Shown: in pieces, positions 6,484 to 13,423 of the stretch | Numbering within the stretch: the first letter of the stretch is position 1 | Layout: every line of letters starts with the position of its first letter | Assembly: GCA_964393115.1 (NCBI GenBank) | Contig: CAYMST010000129.1 | Location: 1-13,423, forward strand | From: CAYMST01 sp964393115 | GTDB taxonomy: Bacteria > Bacteroidota > Bacteroidia > Cytophagales > Cyclobacteriaceae | Length of the DNA stretch: 13,423 nt | Direction of reading: 5' to 3' | Position numbers and translations under genes: made by a program | Notes under the pieces: generated by a model | Told to the model about the DNA's origin: nothing | What the model saw: only the letters and a program-made list of their open reading frames with translations | Database searches by the model: none

Positions 6484-7557
6484 CTAAACGAACTCTTCTC
6501 CCTTTTTCTCTTTGACATCTTTTACGAATTCCCTGAATTGGGCATCCTGATCTTTTTTACAGATAATCAAAACATCGTCAAAATCTCCCACAAGGTATCC
6601 TTCTAAATCCTGCACAATAACAACTTTACCGTCTTTGGATTTAATAAAATTGTTGGAACTGTTGTATGTCAGAGCGTTTGCCTGAATCACATTCCCAAGT
6701 TGATCTTGCTGAAGGTTTTCGTGAAGTGAATTCCAAGACCCTAAGTCTGACCACCCAAAGTCTCCAAGGACGACGTGGACATTCTTGGATTTTTCCATAA
6801 TACCATAATCCACCGAGATATTTATACAATCGTCATATGTTGCACTAATAAACGCATCTTCTTGGTCTGTATAGTATTTTCCAGCGCCTGCTTCGAACAG
6901 CTTAGCTATCTCTGGCTGATACGTTTCAAACTCATTAATAACGGTATCAATTCCCCAGACAAAAATTCCTGCATTCCACACATAATCTCCGCTCTCTAAA
7001 AATTTCACTGCAGTATCTCTATCCGGCTTTTCTGTAAAGTTCACCACTTTTTTGACTGGTTCACTAGTACTCGCGTCGAATTGAATGTACCCATACCCTG
7101 TTTCTGGTCTATGTGGTTTGATACCGATGGTGATAAGCTTATCAGAAGTTGAAGCAGCGTTCACAGCCGTTTCAATACAATTTAGGAATTTATCATCTTC
7201 GAAGATGGTCTGGTCAGCTGGTGACACCACCATAGTAGCTTGTGGGTTCTTCTCGCGAATCTTGTAAGCCGCATACGCTATACAGGGGGCCGTATTTCTT
7301 CTCGACGGCTCACCTAGTATTTGTCCTTCATCTAATTCCGGAAGTTGCTCTTTTACAAGGTCTACGTACTGTTGACTAGTTACGATATATATTTTACTTT
7401 TGTCAACCTTTTTTAAAAAGCGATCGCAGGTCATCTGAAGTAGGCTTTTCCCGGTTCCTAAGGCGTCTATAAATTGTTTTGGTCTAGAGTTTCTACTGTA
7501 AGGCCAAAAACGACTTCCGACTCCTCCGGCCATTATAACGATAAAGGTATTTTTCAT
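6484..7557 (-). CDS. manC: Mannose-1-phosphate guanylyltransferase (GDP-mannose pyrophosphorylase)
   Basis: A 357-aa cytoplasmic nucleotidyltransferase making GDP-mannose from mannose-1-phosphate and GTP, a precursor for surface polysaccharide and for GDP-fucose. The N-terminus has the pyrophosphorylase signature AGGVGSRFWPYSRNSRPKQF (10-29). Further motifs are EPSRRNTAPCIAYAA (83-97), SPADQTI (112-118), PETGYGYIQF (151-160), FTEKPD (174-179), VWNAGIFVW (193-201) and the GDFGWSDLGSW segment (265-275). It is the short form: it lacks the C-terminal cupin phosphomannose isomerase domain of bifunctional ManC/AlgA proteins, as is common in Bacteroidota. ATG at 7557 starts right at the nucleotide-binding strand. 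It is transcribed alone, divergent from recQ and convergent with cobA, and has its own promoter candidate. Confidence 0.93.
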   Translation of the reverse strand: MKNTFIVIMAGGVGSRFWPYSRNSRPKQFIDALGTGKSLLQMTCDRFLKKVDKSKIYIVTSQQYVDLVKEQLPELDEGQILGEPSRRNTAPCIAYAAYKIREKNPQATMVVSPADQTIFEDDKFLNCIETAVNAASTSDKLITIGIKPHRPETGYGYIQFDASTSEPVKKVVNFTEKPDRDTAVKFLESGDYVWNAGIFVWGIDTVINEFETYQPEIAKLFEAGAGKYYTDQEDAFISATYDDCINISVDYGIMEKSKNVHVVLGDFGWSDLGSWNSLHENLQQDQLGNVIQANALTYNSSNNFIKSKDGKVVIVQDLEGYLVGDFDDVLIICKKDQDAQFREFVKDVKEKKGEEFV

Positions 7558-7583
7558 TGGAATAACTAGGTTATATGTTCGGA

Positions 7584-7612
7584 CAAAAATAAATGGAATT
7601 GATACAGTTCAA
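7584..7612 (-). promoter_or_regulatory. manC promoter (TTG-N18-TATTTTTG)
   Basis: On the minus strand TTG (7612-7610) is followed after 18 bases by TATTTTTG (7591-7584), a full match to the Bacteroidota -7 consensus TAnnTTTG with near-consensus spacing. The predicted transcript start near 7578-7581 leaves a leader of roughly 20 bases before the manC ATG at 7557. This is the clearest promoter in the window. I found no comparable pair for recQ on the other strand of the same 151-base gap. Confidence 0.65.
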
Positions 7613-7708
7613 ATATATAGAGGAAATCAATCAGGATTAACCTGTTCGCTTTTCATATTCACAATTTCGCTGTAGATTTAATTATGTTTTCGTAATTGAT
7701 GTGATTGA

Positions 7709-9892
7709 ATGGTAGATGAAGTGCAGATAAAATCAAAGCTTAAGGAAGTATTTGGTTATAATAATTTTAGGGGAAATCAATCTCGAATAATAGAAAATAT
7801 ACTCAGTAGGAAGAACACCTTCGTCATCATGCCAACAGGCGCAGGTAAATCCTTGTGTTATCAACTTCCTGCAGTGATCGAAGAGGGTGTAGCCATTGTT
7901 ATTTCTCCTCTTATTGCGTTGATGAAAAATCAGGTAGATCAAATGAATGCTGTTGGTGTGAATGCTCAGTTTTTGAATTCCACACTGAGCAAATCCGAGA
8001 CTACTAGAGTAAAAAAGGAAGCGAAGGAAGCGAAAATCAAACTTTTGTATGTAGCACCAGAATCACTTACAAAAGAAGAAAACATTGAGTTTCTCAGAAC
8101 TATCAAGATCTCATTTGTCGCTATTGATGAGGCGCATTGTATATCGGAGTGGGGACATGATTTCAGACCTGAGTACCGACGAATAAAAAGTATCATCGCA
8201 CAACTTGGGGATATCCCGATAATTGCGCTGACCGCTACAGCAACTCCTAAAGTGCAGCTGGACATTCAAAAAAACCTGCAAATGGAAGATGCCGATTTAT
8301 TCAAGTCTTCCTTTAATCGGACTAACCTTTATTACGAGGTAAGACCTAAGCAGCAAGCTAAGAAGCAGCTGATCAAATTTATAAAAGACCAACAAGGCGC
8401 TTCAGGCATTATTTATTGCTTAAGCAGAAAGAAGGTAGAAGAAATCGCTGAACTTCCGAAGGTGAATGGTGTCAAAGCTGCTGGTTATCACGCAGGAATG
8501 GACCCTGCAACCAGAATGCGAAATCAGGATGACTTCCTAAATGAGGACTTAGATGTAATTGTCGCAACCATCGCATTTGGTATGGGAATTGACAAGCCTG
8601 ATGTGCGCTTCGTAGTACACTATGACGCACCGAAATCTATTGAAGGTTACTACCAAGAAACCGGTCGCGCTGGAAGAGATGGGTTACAAGGAAAATGTTT
8701 GATGTTCTACAGCTATAATGATATCATCAAGCTAGAAAAATTTAATAAAGACAAACCTGTCACAGAGCGTGAAAATGCTAAAACGCTCTTGGAGGAAATG
8801 GCCGCCTATTCTGAATCGTCGGTATGTCGCCGTAAACAGCTTTTACACTACTTTGGCGAAGAGTACGATGAAAAAAAATGTAAAGAAGAAGGTGGTTGTG
8901 ACAACTGCATGAACCCAAAGGAAAAATTTGAGGGAAAAGAACAGGTTCACATCGTCTTGAAGGCCATACAACAAACCGAAGAGCGCTTTTCACTTCCGCA
9001 TATTGCCGCTGTAATTCGTGGAACCAAAAACCAATATGTGGAAAGCTACGATCATCATCAGCTACCTGTATATGCAGCGGGTGCTTCGGAATCAGACTTT
9101 TTTTGGCGTTCTGTCATTCGACAAACACTATTGAACGAGTTGGTTGAAAAGGATATTGAGGAAATTGGCGTTTTAAAGCTCACCACAAAGGGAAACGAGT
9201 TTTTAAAGTCACCGTTTTCTATTGAATTGAGTAAAGACCAAGAAATTGTCATCACGGGCGATGAAGAGGAAGGATCTGATTCTCCGATGGCCATGAAGTC
9301 GTACGACAAAACACTCTTTGGTATGCTTAAAGACTTAAGGAAAAAAGTAGCTAAGCAAAAAGAAGTGCCTCCATATGTCGTGTTTCAAGATCCATCCCTA
9401 GAAGAGATGGCCACTACATATCCTACTAACAAGCAGGAGTTGTCTCAAGTCAACGGCATCGGCATGGGTAAGGTCAATAAATTCGGCAAACCATTTATTG
9501 AGTTGATTACTAAATATGTAGCAGACAATAATATTGAGACTGCAGCGGATGTCGTGGTCAAAACTTCGGGAACGAAGTCAAAAAATAAAATTTTGATCAT
9601 CCAACAGATCGACCGAAAGATCAGCTTAGACGAAATAGCCGAATCTCTCGGAGTAAAATTTAGCGCGCTAATCACGGAAATAGAAAACATTTGTTACTCC
9701 GGGACCAAGCTGAATATAGACTATTATATTGAACAGCTTATGGACGAAGACAGACAGGATGAAATATATGACTACTTCCTTGACTCAGAGTCGGATGGAA
9801 TAGATTTAGCCCTTGACGAATTTGAGGGAGAATACACTGAGGATGAAATACGGCTTATGCGTGTAAAATTCATGTCTGAATACGCCAACTAA
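7709..9892 (+). CDS. recQ: ATP-dependent DNA helicase RecQ
   Basis: A 727-aa 3'-5' DNA helicase for recombination and replication-fork repair. Order: helicase core with MPTGAGKSLCYQLPA (41-55, Walker A), IDEAHCISEWGHDFRPEY (139-156, DEAH box plus aromatic-rich loop), ALTATATPKVQ (173-183), and motif VI QETGRAGRDG (316-325) with the arginine finger; zinc site C373, C391, C397, C400; RQC winged helix about 410-505; HRDC domain about 532-605; then a C-terminal extension of about 120 residues with a likely helix-turn-helix at ISLDEIAESLGVKFSALI (638-655) and an acidic end. This tail makes it longer than the roughly 610 residues of E. coli RecQ, and as I recall it is usual for Bacteroidota RecQ. 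All helicase and zinc residues are intact. The ATG at 7709 precedes a normal RecQ N-terminus. It is divergent from manC; purD follows after 147 bases on the same strand. Confidence 0.97.
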   Translation: MVDEVQIKSKLKEVFGYNNFRGNQSRIIENILSRKNTFVIMPTGAGKSLCYQLPAVIEEGVAIVISPLIALMKNQVDQMNAVGVNAQFLNSTLSKSETTRVKKEAKEAKIKLLYVAPESLTKEENIEFLRTIKISFVAIDEAHCISEWGHDFRPEYRRIKSIIAQLGDIPIIALTATATPKVQLDIQKNLQMEDADLFKSSFNRTNLYYEVRPKQQAKKQLIKFIKDQQGASGIIYCLSRKKVEEIAELPKVNGVKAAGYHAGMDPATRMRNQDDFLNEDLDVIVATIAFGMGIDKPDVRFVVHYDAPKSIEGYYQETGRAGRDGLQGKCLMFYSYNDIIKLEKFNKDKPVTERENAKTLLEEMAAYSESSVCRRKQLLHYFGEEYDEKKCKEEGGCDNCMNPKEKFEGKEQVHIVLKAIQQTEERFSLPHIAAVIRGTKNQYVESYDHHQLPVYAAGASESDFFWRSVIRQTLLNELVEKDIEEIGVLKLTTKGNEFLKSPFSIELSKDQEIVITGDEEEGSDSPMAMKSYDKTLFGMLKDLRKKVAKQKEVPPYVVFQDPSLEEMATTYPTNKQELSQVNGIGMGKVNKFGKPFIELITKYVADNNIETAADVVVKTSGTKSKNKILIIQQIDRKISLDEIAESLGVKFSALITEIENICYSGTKLNIDYYIEQLMDEDRQDEIYDYFLDSESDGIDLALDEFEGEYTEDEIRLMRVKFMSEYAN

Positions 9893-9906
9893 CATTTCTC
9901 TTTACA

Positions 9907-9914
9907 TAATTTTG
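9907..9914 (+). promoter_or_regulatory. -7 box TAATTTTG in the recQ-purD gap
   Basis: TAATTTTG fully matches the Bacteroidota TAnnTTTG element. No TTG lies 18-20 bases upstream (that stretch is the end of recQ), so support is partial. A start near 9917-9920 would give purD a leader of about 120 bases that begins with the hairpin arms described next. Confidence 0.35.
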
Positions 9915-10020
9915 TTGATCTGTAGTGATTGCATCAACAAACCAAGCTGGTATTAACCCAGCGCACAGAAGATTTGATCATTATCTCTAGACGATAAATA
10001 ACGGGAAAATCTTCTTGTGC
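9911..10020 (+). ncRNA. Candidate structured 5' leader of purD: three consecutive hairpins
   Basis: Hairpin 1: TTTGTTGAT (9911-9919) with ATCAACAAA (9933-9941), 9 perfect pairs, 13-base loop. Hairpin 2: GCTGG (9946-9950) with CCAGC (9958-9962), 5 pairs, 7-base loop. Hairpin 3 starts on the next base: GCACAGAAGATTT (9963-9975) with AAATCTTCTTGTGC (10007-10020), 13 pairs with one bulged T. Its loop contains a nested stem TTATC (9981-9985) / GATAA (9993-9997). Nineteen unpaired bases then lead to the purD ATG. No T-run follows hairpin 3, so it is not a textbook terminator for recQ. I do not recognise a known riboswitch class; a cis-acting leader or a recQ 3' structure are both possible. Confidence 0.4.
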
Positions 10021-10039
10021 TAAATGACACGTTAAACAT

Positions 10040-11329
10040 ATGAATATACTAATAGTAGGTAGTGGCGGAAGAGAGCACGCAATGGCGTGGAAAATAGCTC
10101 AAAGCCCTAAATGTGATAAGTTATTTCTAGCTCCAGGAAATGCCGGAACAGCCGCGGTAGCACAAAACCTAAGTATCGGAGTTAATGACTTCGAGGCTAT
10201 TGGTAAAGCCGCCATAGACAACAATATTTCGTTGATAATTGTTGGACCGGAAGAACCGCTTGTTAAGGGGTTTAGAAATTACTTTGAGAAAGAGGATACA
10301 TTAAAACATATCTTAATTGTTGGCCCTGATAGCACTGGTGCTCAACTGGAAGGCAGTAAAGACTTCTCGAAAGCTTTCATGGTCAAGCACGGCATACCTG
10401 CCGGGAAATCACAAACATTTACTGCTTCAACCATTGATGAAGGTATAGCCTTTCTGCAAACCATGTCAGCACCATATGTCCTGAAAGCCGATGGGCTAGC
10501 TGCAGGCAAGGGGGTTCTTATTGAACAGTCACTTGAAAGCGCTTCCCAGTCACTTCGTGATATGCTGGTAAACGAAAAATTTGGTGACGCAAGTGCGAAG
10601 GTGCTTGTTGAAGAGTATTTGCACGGCATCGAGCTTTCTGTATTTGTCGTTACTGATGGTACCGACTATGCTATTCTTCCTGAGGCTAAGGATTATAAAA
10701 GAATCGGTGAGCAAGACACTGGTTTAAACACCGGGGGCATGGGAGCTGTATCACCTGTTAGCTTTGCGCAAGGCGGTTTTTTAGAAAAGGTAGAGGACAG
10801 AGTAGTAAAACCGACTTTAAAGGGTTTAAAAGCCGACGGCATTGATTATAAAGGATTTATCTTTATTGGCCTAATGAATGTAAATGGCGACCCCTATGTA
10901 ATAGAATATAACGTGAGAATGGGAGACCCGGAAACACAAGTTGTGCTACCAAGAATTAAGTCTGATTTTCTCGAACTGATGATTGGTTGTGCAGAGGGCA
11001 CTATCGCAGAAAAAAACTTTGAGGTAGATAGTGAAGCCGCTAGTACCGTAGTCATGGTATCTGGAGGGTATCCAGAGAAGTATGATAAAGGGAATGTAAT
11101 CTCCGGGCTAAGCCAAAATGGGGAAGCTACAGTATTTCACGCAGGAACTAAACTAGATAGTACTAGCGAAGTTGTCACTAATGGCGGAAGAGTGCTTGCC
11201 GTTACGGGCAAAGACTCCGACCTACGAATCGCGCTGGAAAAGAGCTATGCCACTATAGAAAAGATTACTTGGAAAGATGCCTACTTCAGAAAAGACATTG
11301 GACAAGATATCCTTAACCGGGAATCCTGA
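10040..11329 (+). CDS. purD: Phosphoribosylamine-glycine ligase (GAR synthetase)
   Basis: A 429-aa cytoplasmic ATP-grasp enzyme for the second step of purine synthesis: phosphoribosylamine + glycine + ATP to glycinamide ribonucleotide. N-domain begins MNILIVGSGGREHAMAW, with the characteristic GGREH (9-13), then APGNAGTA (31-38) and VGPEEPLVKG (68-77). The ATP-grasp part shows LKADGLAAGKGVLI (148-161), VEEYLHGIELSVF (190-202), the loop NTGGMGAVSPV (230-240) and NVRMGDPETQ (291-300) with the metal-binding acidic and Asn residues. The C-terminal domain ends normally at 429, the usual length. No fusion to purM or purN is present, and no other pur gene is adjacent, so it appears to be transcribed alone. 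The ATG at 10040 directly gives the first beta strand of the fold. Confidence 0.97.
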   Translation: MNILIVGSGGREHAMAWKIAQSPKCDKLFLAPGNAGTAAVAQNLSIGVNDFEAIGKAAIDNNISLIIVGPEEPLVKGFRNYFEKEDTLKHILIVGPDSTGAQLEGSKDFSKAFMVKHGIPAGKSQTFTASTIDEGIAFLQTMSAPYVLKADGLAAGKGVLIEQSLESASQSLRDMLVNEKFGDASAKVLVEEYLHGIELSVFVVTDGTDYAILPEAKDYKRIGEQDTGLNTGGMGAVSPVSFAQGGFLEKVEDRVVKPTLKGLKADGIDYKGFIFIGLMNVNGDPYVIEYNVRMGDPETQVVLPRIKSDFLELMIGCAEGTIAEKNFEVDSEAASTVVMVSGGYPEKYDKGNVISGLSQNGEATVFHAGTKLDSTSEVVTNGGRVLAVTGKDSDLRIALEKSYATIEKITWKDAYFRKDIGQDILNRES

Positions 11330-11653
11330 TTTCAATACCGCTATATCGCAGAGGTAACTTTTGAAGCAATGATGGAGGTGCTTGAACTCTAGATAAAAGT
11401 TTCTTTGTACCTTTAGATTTTATTTTGATAGTCATAACTATTCTATAGATAGGTAGAGCTGTTGATTTTAGCTTTGTCAATGGACTTAGTATCGGTAGAA
11501 ATTCGTTTTCCACCATTTAAAATCAGCTGCTCATCTGCAGATTGGGTTTTTAGATTACATAGTAATTTTATTATGGCAACGCAATCGCCTTATTAAGCCC
11601 GATCACTTTTTATCAACCCTCCCCTTATTTTAGGGGCTAAAAATAAATAACAA
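11330..11653. other. 324-base spacer between purD and ricT
   Basis: No convincing gene is seen on either strand. The only open frame of note (minus strand, 11313-11516) overlaps the purD end and has no recognisable features. The last 110 bases hold a promoter candidate for ricT (11542-11570). A small hairpin follows, CCCCT (11621-11625) with AGGGG (11632-11636), loop TATTTT, 17 bases before the ricT ATG. A lone TAGCTTTG (11469-11476) matches the -7 element but has no -33 partner. I see no terminator with a T-run after purD. Confidence 0.5.
11542..11570 (+). promoter_or_regulatory. Candidate ricT-gldH promoter (TTG-N18-TAATTTTA)
   Basis: TTG (11542-11544) is followed after 18 bases by TAATTTTA (11563-11570), one mismatch from TAnnTTTG, the same deviation as the nirB candidate. 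Predicted start about 11574-11577, giving a leader of about 78 bases that includes the small GC hairpin at 11621-11636 just before the ricT ATG. Confidence 0.4.
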
Positions 11654-12811
11654 ATGGGCTGTACTTCATGCGGTACAAGCACTTCTAATGGTAAAGTCGC
11701 CGGCTGTAACAGCAACGGGGGATGCTCTACCGGGGGATGCAATAAATTAAACGTATTCGACTGGCTGTCCAATATGGACTTGCCTTCTAATCAATCCTGT
11801 AAGCACGTTGAAGTTCGTTTTAAAAACGGTAGAAAAGACTTCTTTACAAATAATCATAATCTAGACCTATTTACCGGGGATGCCGTCGTCGTCGATGTCC
11901 CAAATGGGCACCATATCGGCTACATTTCCTTACAAGGAGAGTTGGTTCGTCTTCAAATGAAGAAAAAGAAGGTGGACCCCAAAGAAGAAATTCGTAACAT
12001 CTACAGAAAGGCGACCGTTAGGGACTTGGAAAAATTAGACGACATCCGTAAGAAGGAAAACCCTGCACTCTACAAAGCCAAAGAAATAATTGGTAGGCTT
12101 AAGCTACAAATGAAGTTAATGGATGTAGAGTATCAAGCAGATGGGACTAAGGCTACATTCTATTACTCGGCAGAAGAAAGAGTTGATTTCCGTGAACTCA
12201 TCAAGGTATTAGCAGGTGAGTTCAAGGTGCGAATTGAAATGAGACAAATCAGTCTCCGACAAGAAGCATCTCGTCTAGGAGGTATTGGCACTTGTGGTAG
12301 AGAATTATGTTGTTCTACTTGGTTATCGGAATTCAAAAGTGTTTCCACATCAGCAGCTCGATACCAGAATTTATCACTTAACCCAAGTAAGCTATCTGGA
12401 CAGTGTGGACGTCTGAAGTGCTGTCTCAACTATGAATTAGAAACCTATACAGAAGCCTTAAAAGGAATCCCCGAAGTCAAATCTCCTTTGAAAACAGAGA
12501 AAGGTGATGCTACGCTTATGAAAACAGACATATTCAAACGAACCATGTGGTTTGGATATGAAAAAGAAAATAGTTGGCATCCAGTAGCCGTCGAGCGAGT
12601 AGCTCAAATTCTGGAGATGAACAAAGACAATAAAAAGCCAGCATCGCTAGAGTTAGACGTGGAGGAATCAATAGATCTTAGTCGTGAAAAACTCAATAGC
12701 GACCTGGAAAGAATGGACAAAAAATATAAAAATAGAAATCAAAATAAAAAGAAAAAAAGAAAGCCCAAACGCCCATTTAACAAGACCAACAGCAAGAACA
12801 AACAAAAATAA
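11654..12811 (+). CDS. ricT: PSP1-domain protein, RicT/YaaT family, with Cys-rich N-terminus
   Basis: A 385-aa cytoplasmic PSP1-domain protein. The core (about 50-270) contains LGGIGTCGRELCCSTWL (208-224) and LSGQCGRLKCCLNYE (247-261), the paired Cys motifs of the RicT/YaaT family (C214, C219, C220, C251, C256, C257). In Bacillus subtilis RicT belongs to an iron-sulfur-containing complex that steers RNase Y; applying that role here is inference. The N-terminal 30 residues are rich in Cys, Gly and Ser (C3, C6, C18, C24, C29), then CNKLNVFDWLSNM; as I recall this head is typical of Bacteroidota homologues and absent from the Bacillus protein. The C-terminal 40 residues are strongly basic (Lys, Asn, Arg), suggesting RNA or ribosome contact. 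The ATG at 11654 opens this head. gldH follows after 53 bases, a pairing I associate with Bacteroidota genomes. Confidence 0.85.
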   Translation: MGCTSCGTSTSNGKVAGCNSNGGCSTGGCNKLNVFDWLSNMDLPSNQSCKHVEVRFKNGRKDFFTNNHNLDLFTGDAVVVDVPNGHHIGYISLQGELVRLQMKKKKVDPKEEIRNIYRKATVRDLEKLDDIRKKENPALYKAKEIIGRLKLQMKLMDVEYQADGTKATFYYSAEERVDFRELIKVLAGEFKVRIEMRQISLRQEASRLGGIGTCGRELCCSTWLSEFKSVSTSAARYQNLSLNPSKLSGQCGRLKCCLNYELETYTEALKGIPEVKSPLKTEKGDATLMKTDIFKRTMWFGYEKENSWHPVAVERVAQILEMNKDNKKPASLELDVEESIDLSREKLNSDLERMDKKYKNRNQNKKKKRKPKRPFNKTNSKNKQK

Positions 12812-12864
12812 GTTTTCCTTGTCAGCCTTCGACACGTAAAGCGTATCCCAAAACTGAAGCAATT

Positions 12865-13377
12865 ATGATATTTATGCATGTAAAGCCTTTATTTTCTACA
12901 CGTTGGCTATCACTCGTTTCATATGTTGCGGTGATTATCATAGCATTATCCAGCTGTGGAAAAAATGGGACCTATCAAGAGTACAAAAAACTGGACAATA
13001 ACTTATGGCCAATTGACCAAAAACTAAATTATGAGTTCAAGCTATCAGAAAAAGGTGAATATGATGTTGTTCTCGATATTCGATACGCCATGGGCTACCC
13101 ATACAATAATTTATATCTAAAGTATGACATTATAGCCGATGACACTGTATATGAAAATGCTTTAGTAAACATGCAGCTGTTTCATAAAACCACTGGAAAA
13201 CCTTTAGGAGACGGACTAGGTGATATTATAGACCATAAGGTCGTACTGGCAAGCGGAGTATCATTAGACACTGTTCCCTACCAAATAGATCTACAACATT
13301 TCATGCGTGAGAAGAAACTCCCCTATATAATGGCATTGGGTGTTCAAATTAATAAAACAAAAAAAGCCGATCTATGA
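12865..13377 (+). CDS. gldH: Gliding motility lipoprotein GldH
   Basis: A 170-aa lipoprotein of the GldH family, needed for gliding and associated with type IX secretion in Flavobacterium. The signal peptide has a basic start, a hydrophobic stretch (about 15-28) and lipobox LSSC with lipidated C31. The mature part has the recognisable NLWPIDQKLNYEF (46-58) and YPYNNLYLKYDI segments and the late LGDGLGDI motif. After the Cys the residues are G-K-N-G, with no clear acidic surface-export signal, so inner-leaflet or periplasmic-face placement is open. ATG at 12865 was used; ATG at 12874 (residue 4) is equally possible and would still leave a full signal peptide. It follows ricT by 53 bases without a terminator and is probably co-transcribed. 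The stop TGA is inside a terminator hairpin. Confidence 0.85.
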   Translation: MIFMHVKPLFSTRWLSLVSYVAVIIIALSSCGKNGTYQEYKKLDNNLWPIDQKLNYEFKLSEKGEYDVVLDIRYAMGYPYNNLYLKYDIIADDTVYENALVNMQLFHKTTGKPLGDGLGDIIDHKVVLASGVSLDTVPYQIDLQHFMREKKLPYIMALGVQINKTKKADL

Positions 13378-13385
13378 TCGGCTTT
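13363..13385. terminator. Hairpin terminator overlapping the gldH stop codon
   Basis: AAAGCCGATC (13363-13372) and GATCGGCTTT (13376-13385) form a perfect 10-bp stem with a TAT loop. The gldH stop TGA (13375-13377) lies in the loop and descending arm. On the plus strand it is followed by CTTATATT. On the minus strand the stem runs into TTTTTTTGTTTTATT, a textbook T-tract, so it should work in both directions and best on minus. The remaining 38 bases of the window hold nothing recognisable. Confidence 0.8.
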
Positions 13386-13423
13386 CTTATATTAAGTTAA
13401 TATTTAGTTAGTTATTTTCTATT

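Noticed and set aside
7621..7708. Possible recQ promoter boxes TAGATTTA (7673-7680) and TATGTTTT (7683-7690)
   Set aside because: Each has one mismatch from TAnnTTTG and neither has a TTG at the right distance upstream.
10342..10629. 95-codon minus-strand frame inside purD
   Set aside because: Antisense shadow of a well-conserved ATP-grasp coding region.
11313..11516. 67-codon minus-strand open frame in the purD-ricT spacer
   Set aside because: It overlaps the end of purD, lacks recognisable motifs or a promoter, and its composition looks like chance spacer translation.
12668..12862. 64-codon minus-strand frame over the ricT tail and the ricT-gldH gap, with a hydrophobic stretch
   Set aside because: The hydrophobic run is simply the antisense of Lys-rich codons at the RicT C-terminus (AAA read as TTT); no independent support.
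1..13423. Search by eye for tRNA, rRNA, CRISPR repeats, insertion-sequence ends and attachment sites
   Set aside because: Nothing with the expected structure or repetition was found; gene content is chromosomal and intact.

Overview
The window reads as ordinary chromosomal DNA from a gliding-type member of the Bacteroidota, probably a Cytophagales-like marine relative. The main clues are a GldH gliding-motility lipoprotein directly after a Cys-rich RicT/PSP1 protein, a RecQ with the long C-terminal tail usual in this phylum, moderate-to-low GC, a lack of clear Shine-Dalgarno sequences, and several promoter candidates of the Bacteroidota type (TTG, 18-19 bases, TAnnTTTG). The genus is inferred, not shown. 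I see no transposon, phage, CRISPR array, rRNA or tRNA.

Left part, about 1-6425, is a nitrite-reduction locus. On the minus strand, in transcription order, lie nirB (NADH nitrite reductase large subunit), nirD (Rieske-like small subunit), a membrane sensor histidine kinase with a NarX/PilJ-type extracytoplasmic domain plus PAS, and a NarL/FixJ response regulator whose ATG lies one base past the kinase stop. Divergent from nirB is cobA, the uroporphyrinogen-III methyltransferase that starts synthesis of siroheme, the cofactor of NirB. The 78-base nirB/cobA gap carries four CGTA cores on a 10-base period. One 8-mer from it (AGTACGTA) recurs in a hairpin just before the kinase, so the kinase-regulator pair plausibly controls both nirBD and cobA as well as its own operon. 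Apparent terminators separate nirBD from the kinase.

Middle part, about 6425-11330, holds housekeeping genes. A short mannose-1-phosphate guanylyltransferase (minus strand) converges on cobA across a strong shared hairpin. Divergent from it is recQ, followed by purD. The 147-base recQ-purD gap contains three consecutive hairpins below a perfect -7 box and may be a structured purD leader.

Right part, 11330-13423, has a 324-base spacer with a candidate promoter, then ricT and gldH as a likely two-gene unit closed by a strong hairpin that includes the gldH stop codon. That hairpin would terminate even better on the minus strand, hinting at a convergent gene beyond the window.

No wholly new multi-gene system is evident. 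The best leads are the phased motif array and its repeat before the kinase, the purD leader, and the pairing of a NarX-type sensor with nirBD/cobA in a Bacteroidota genome.
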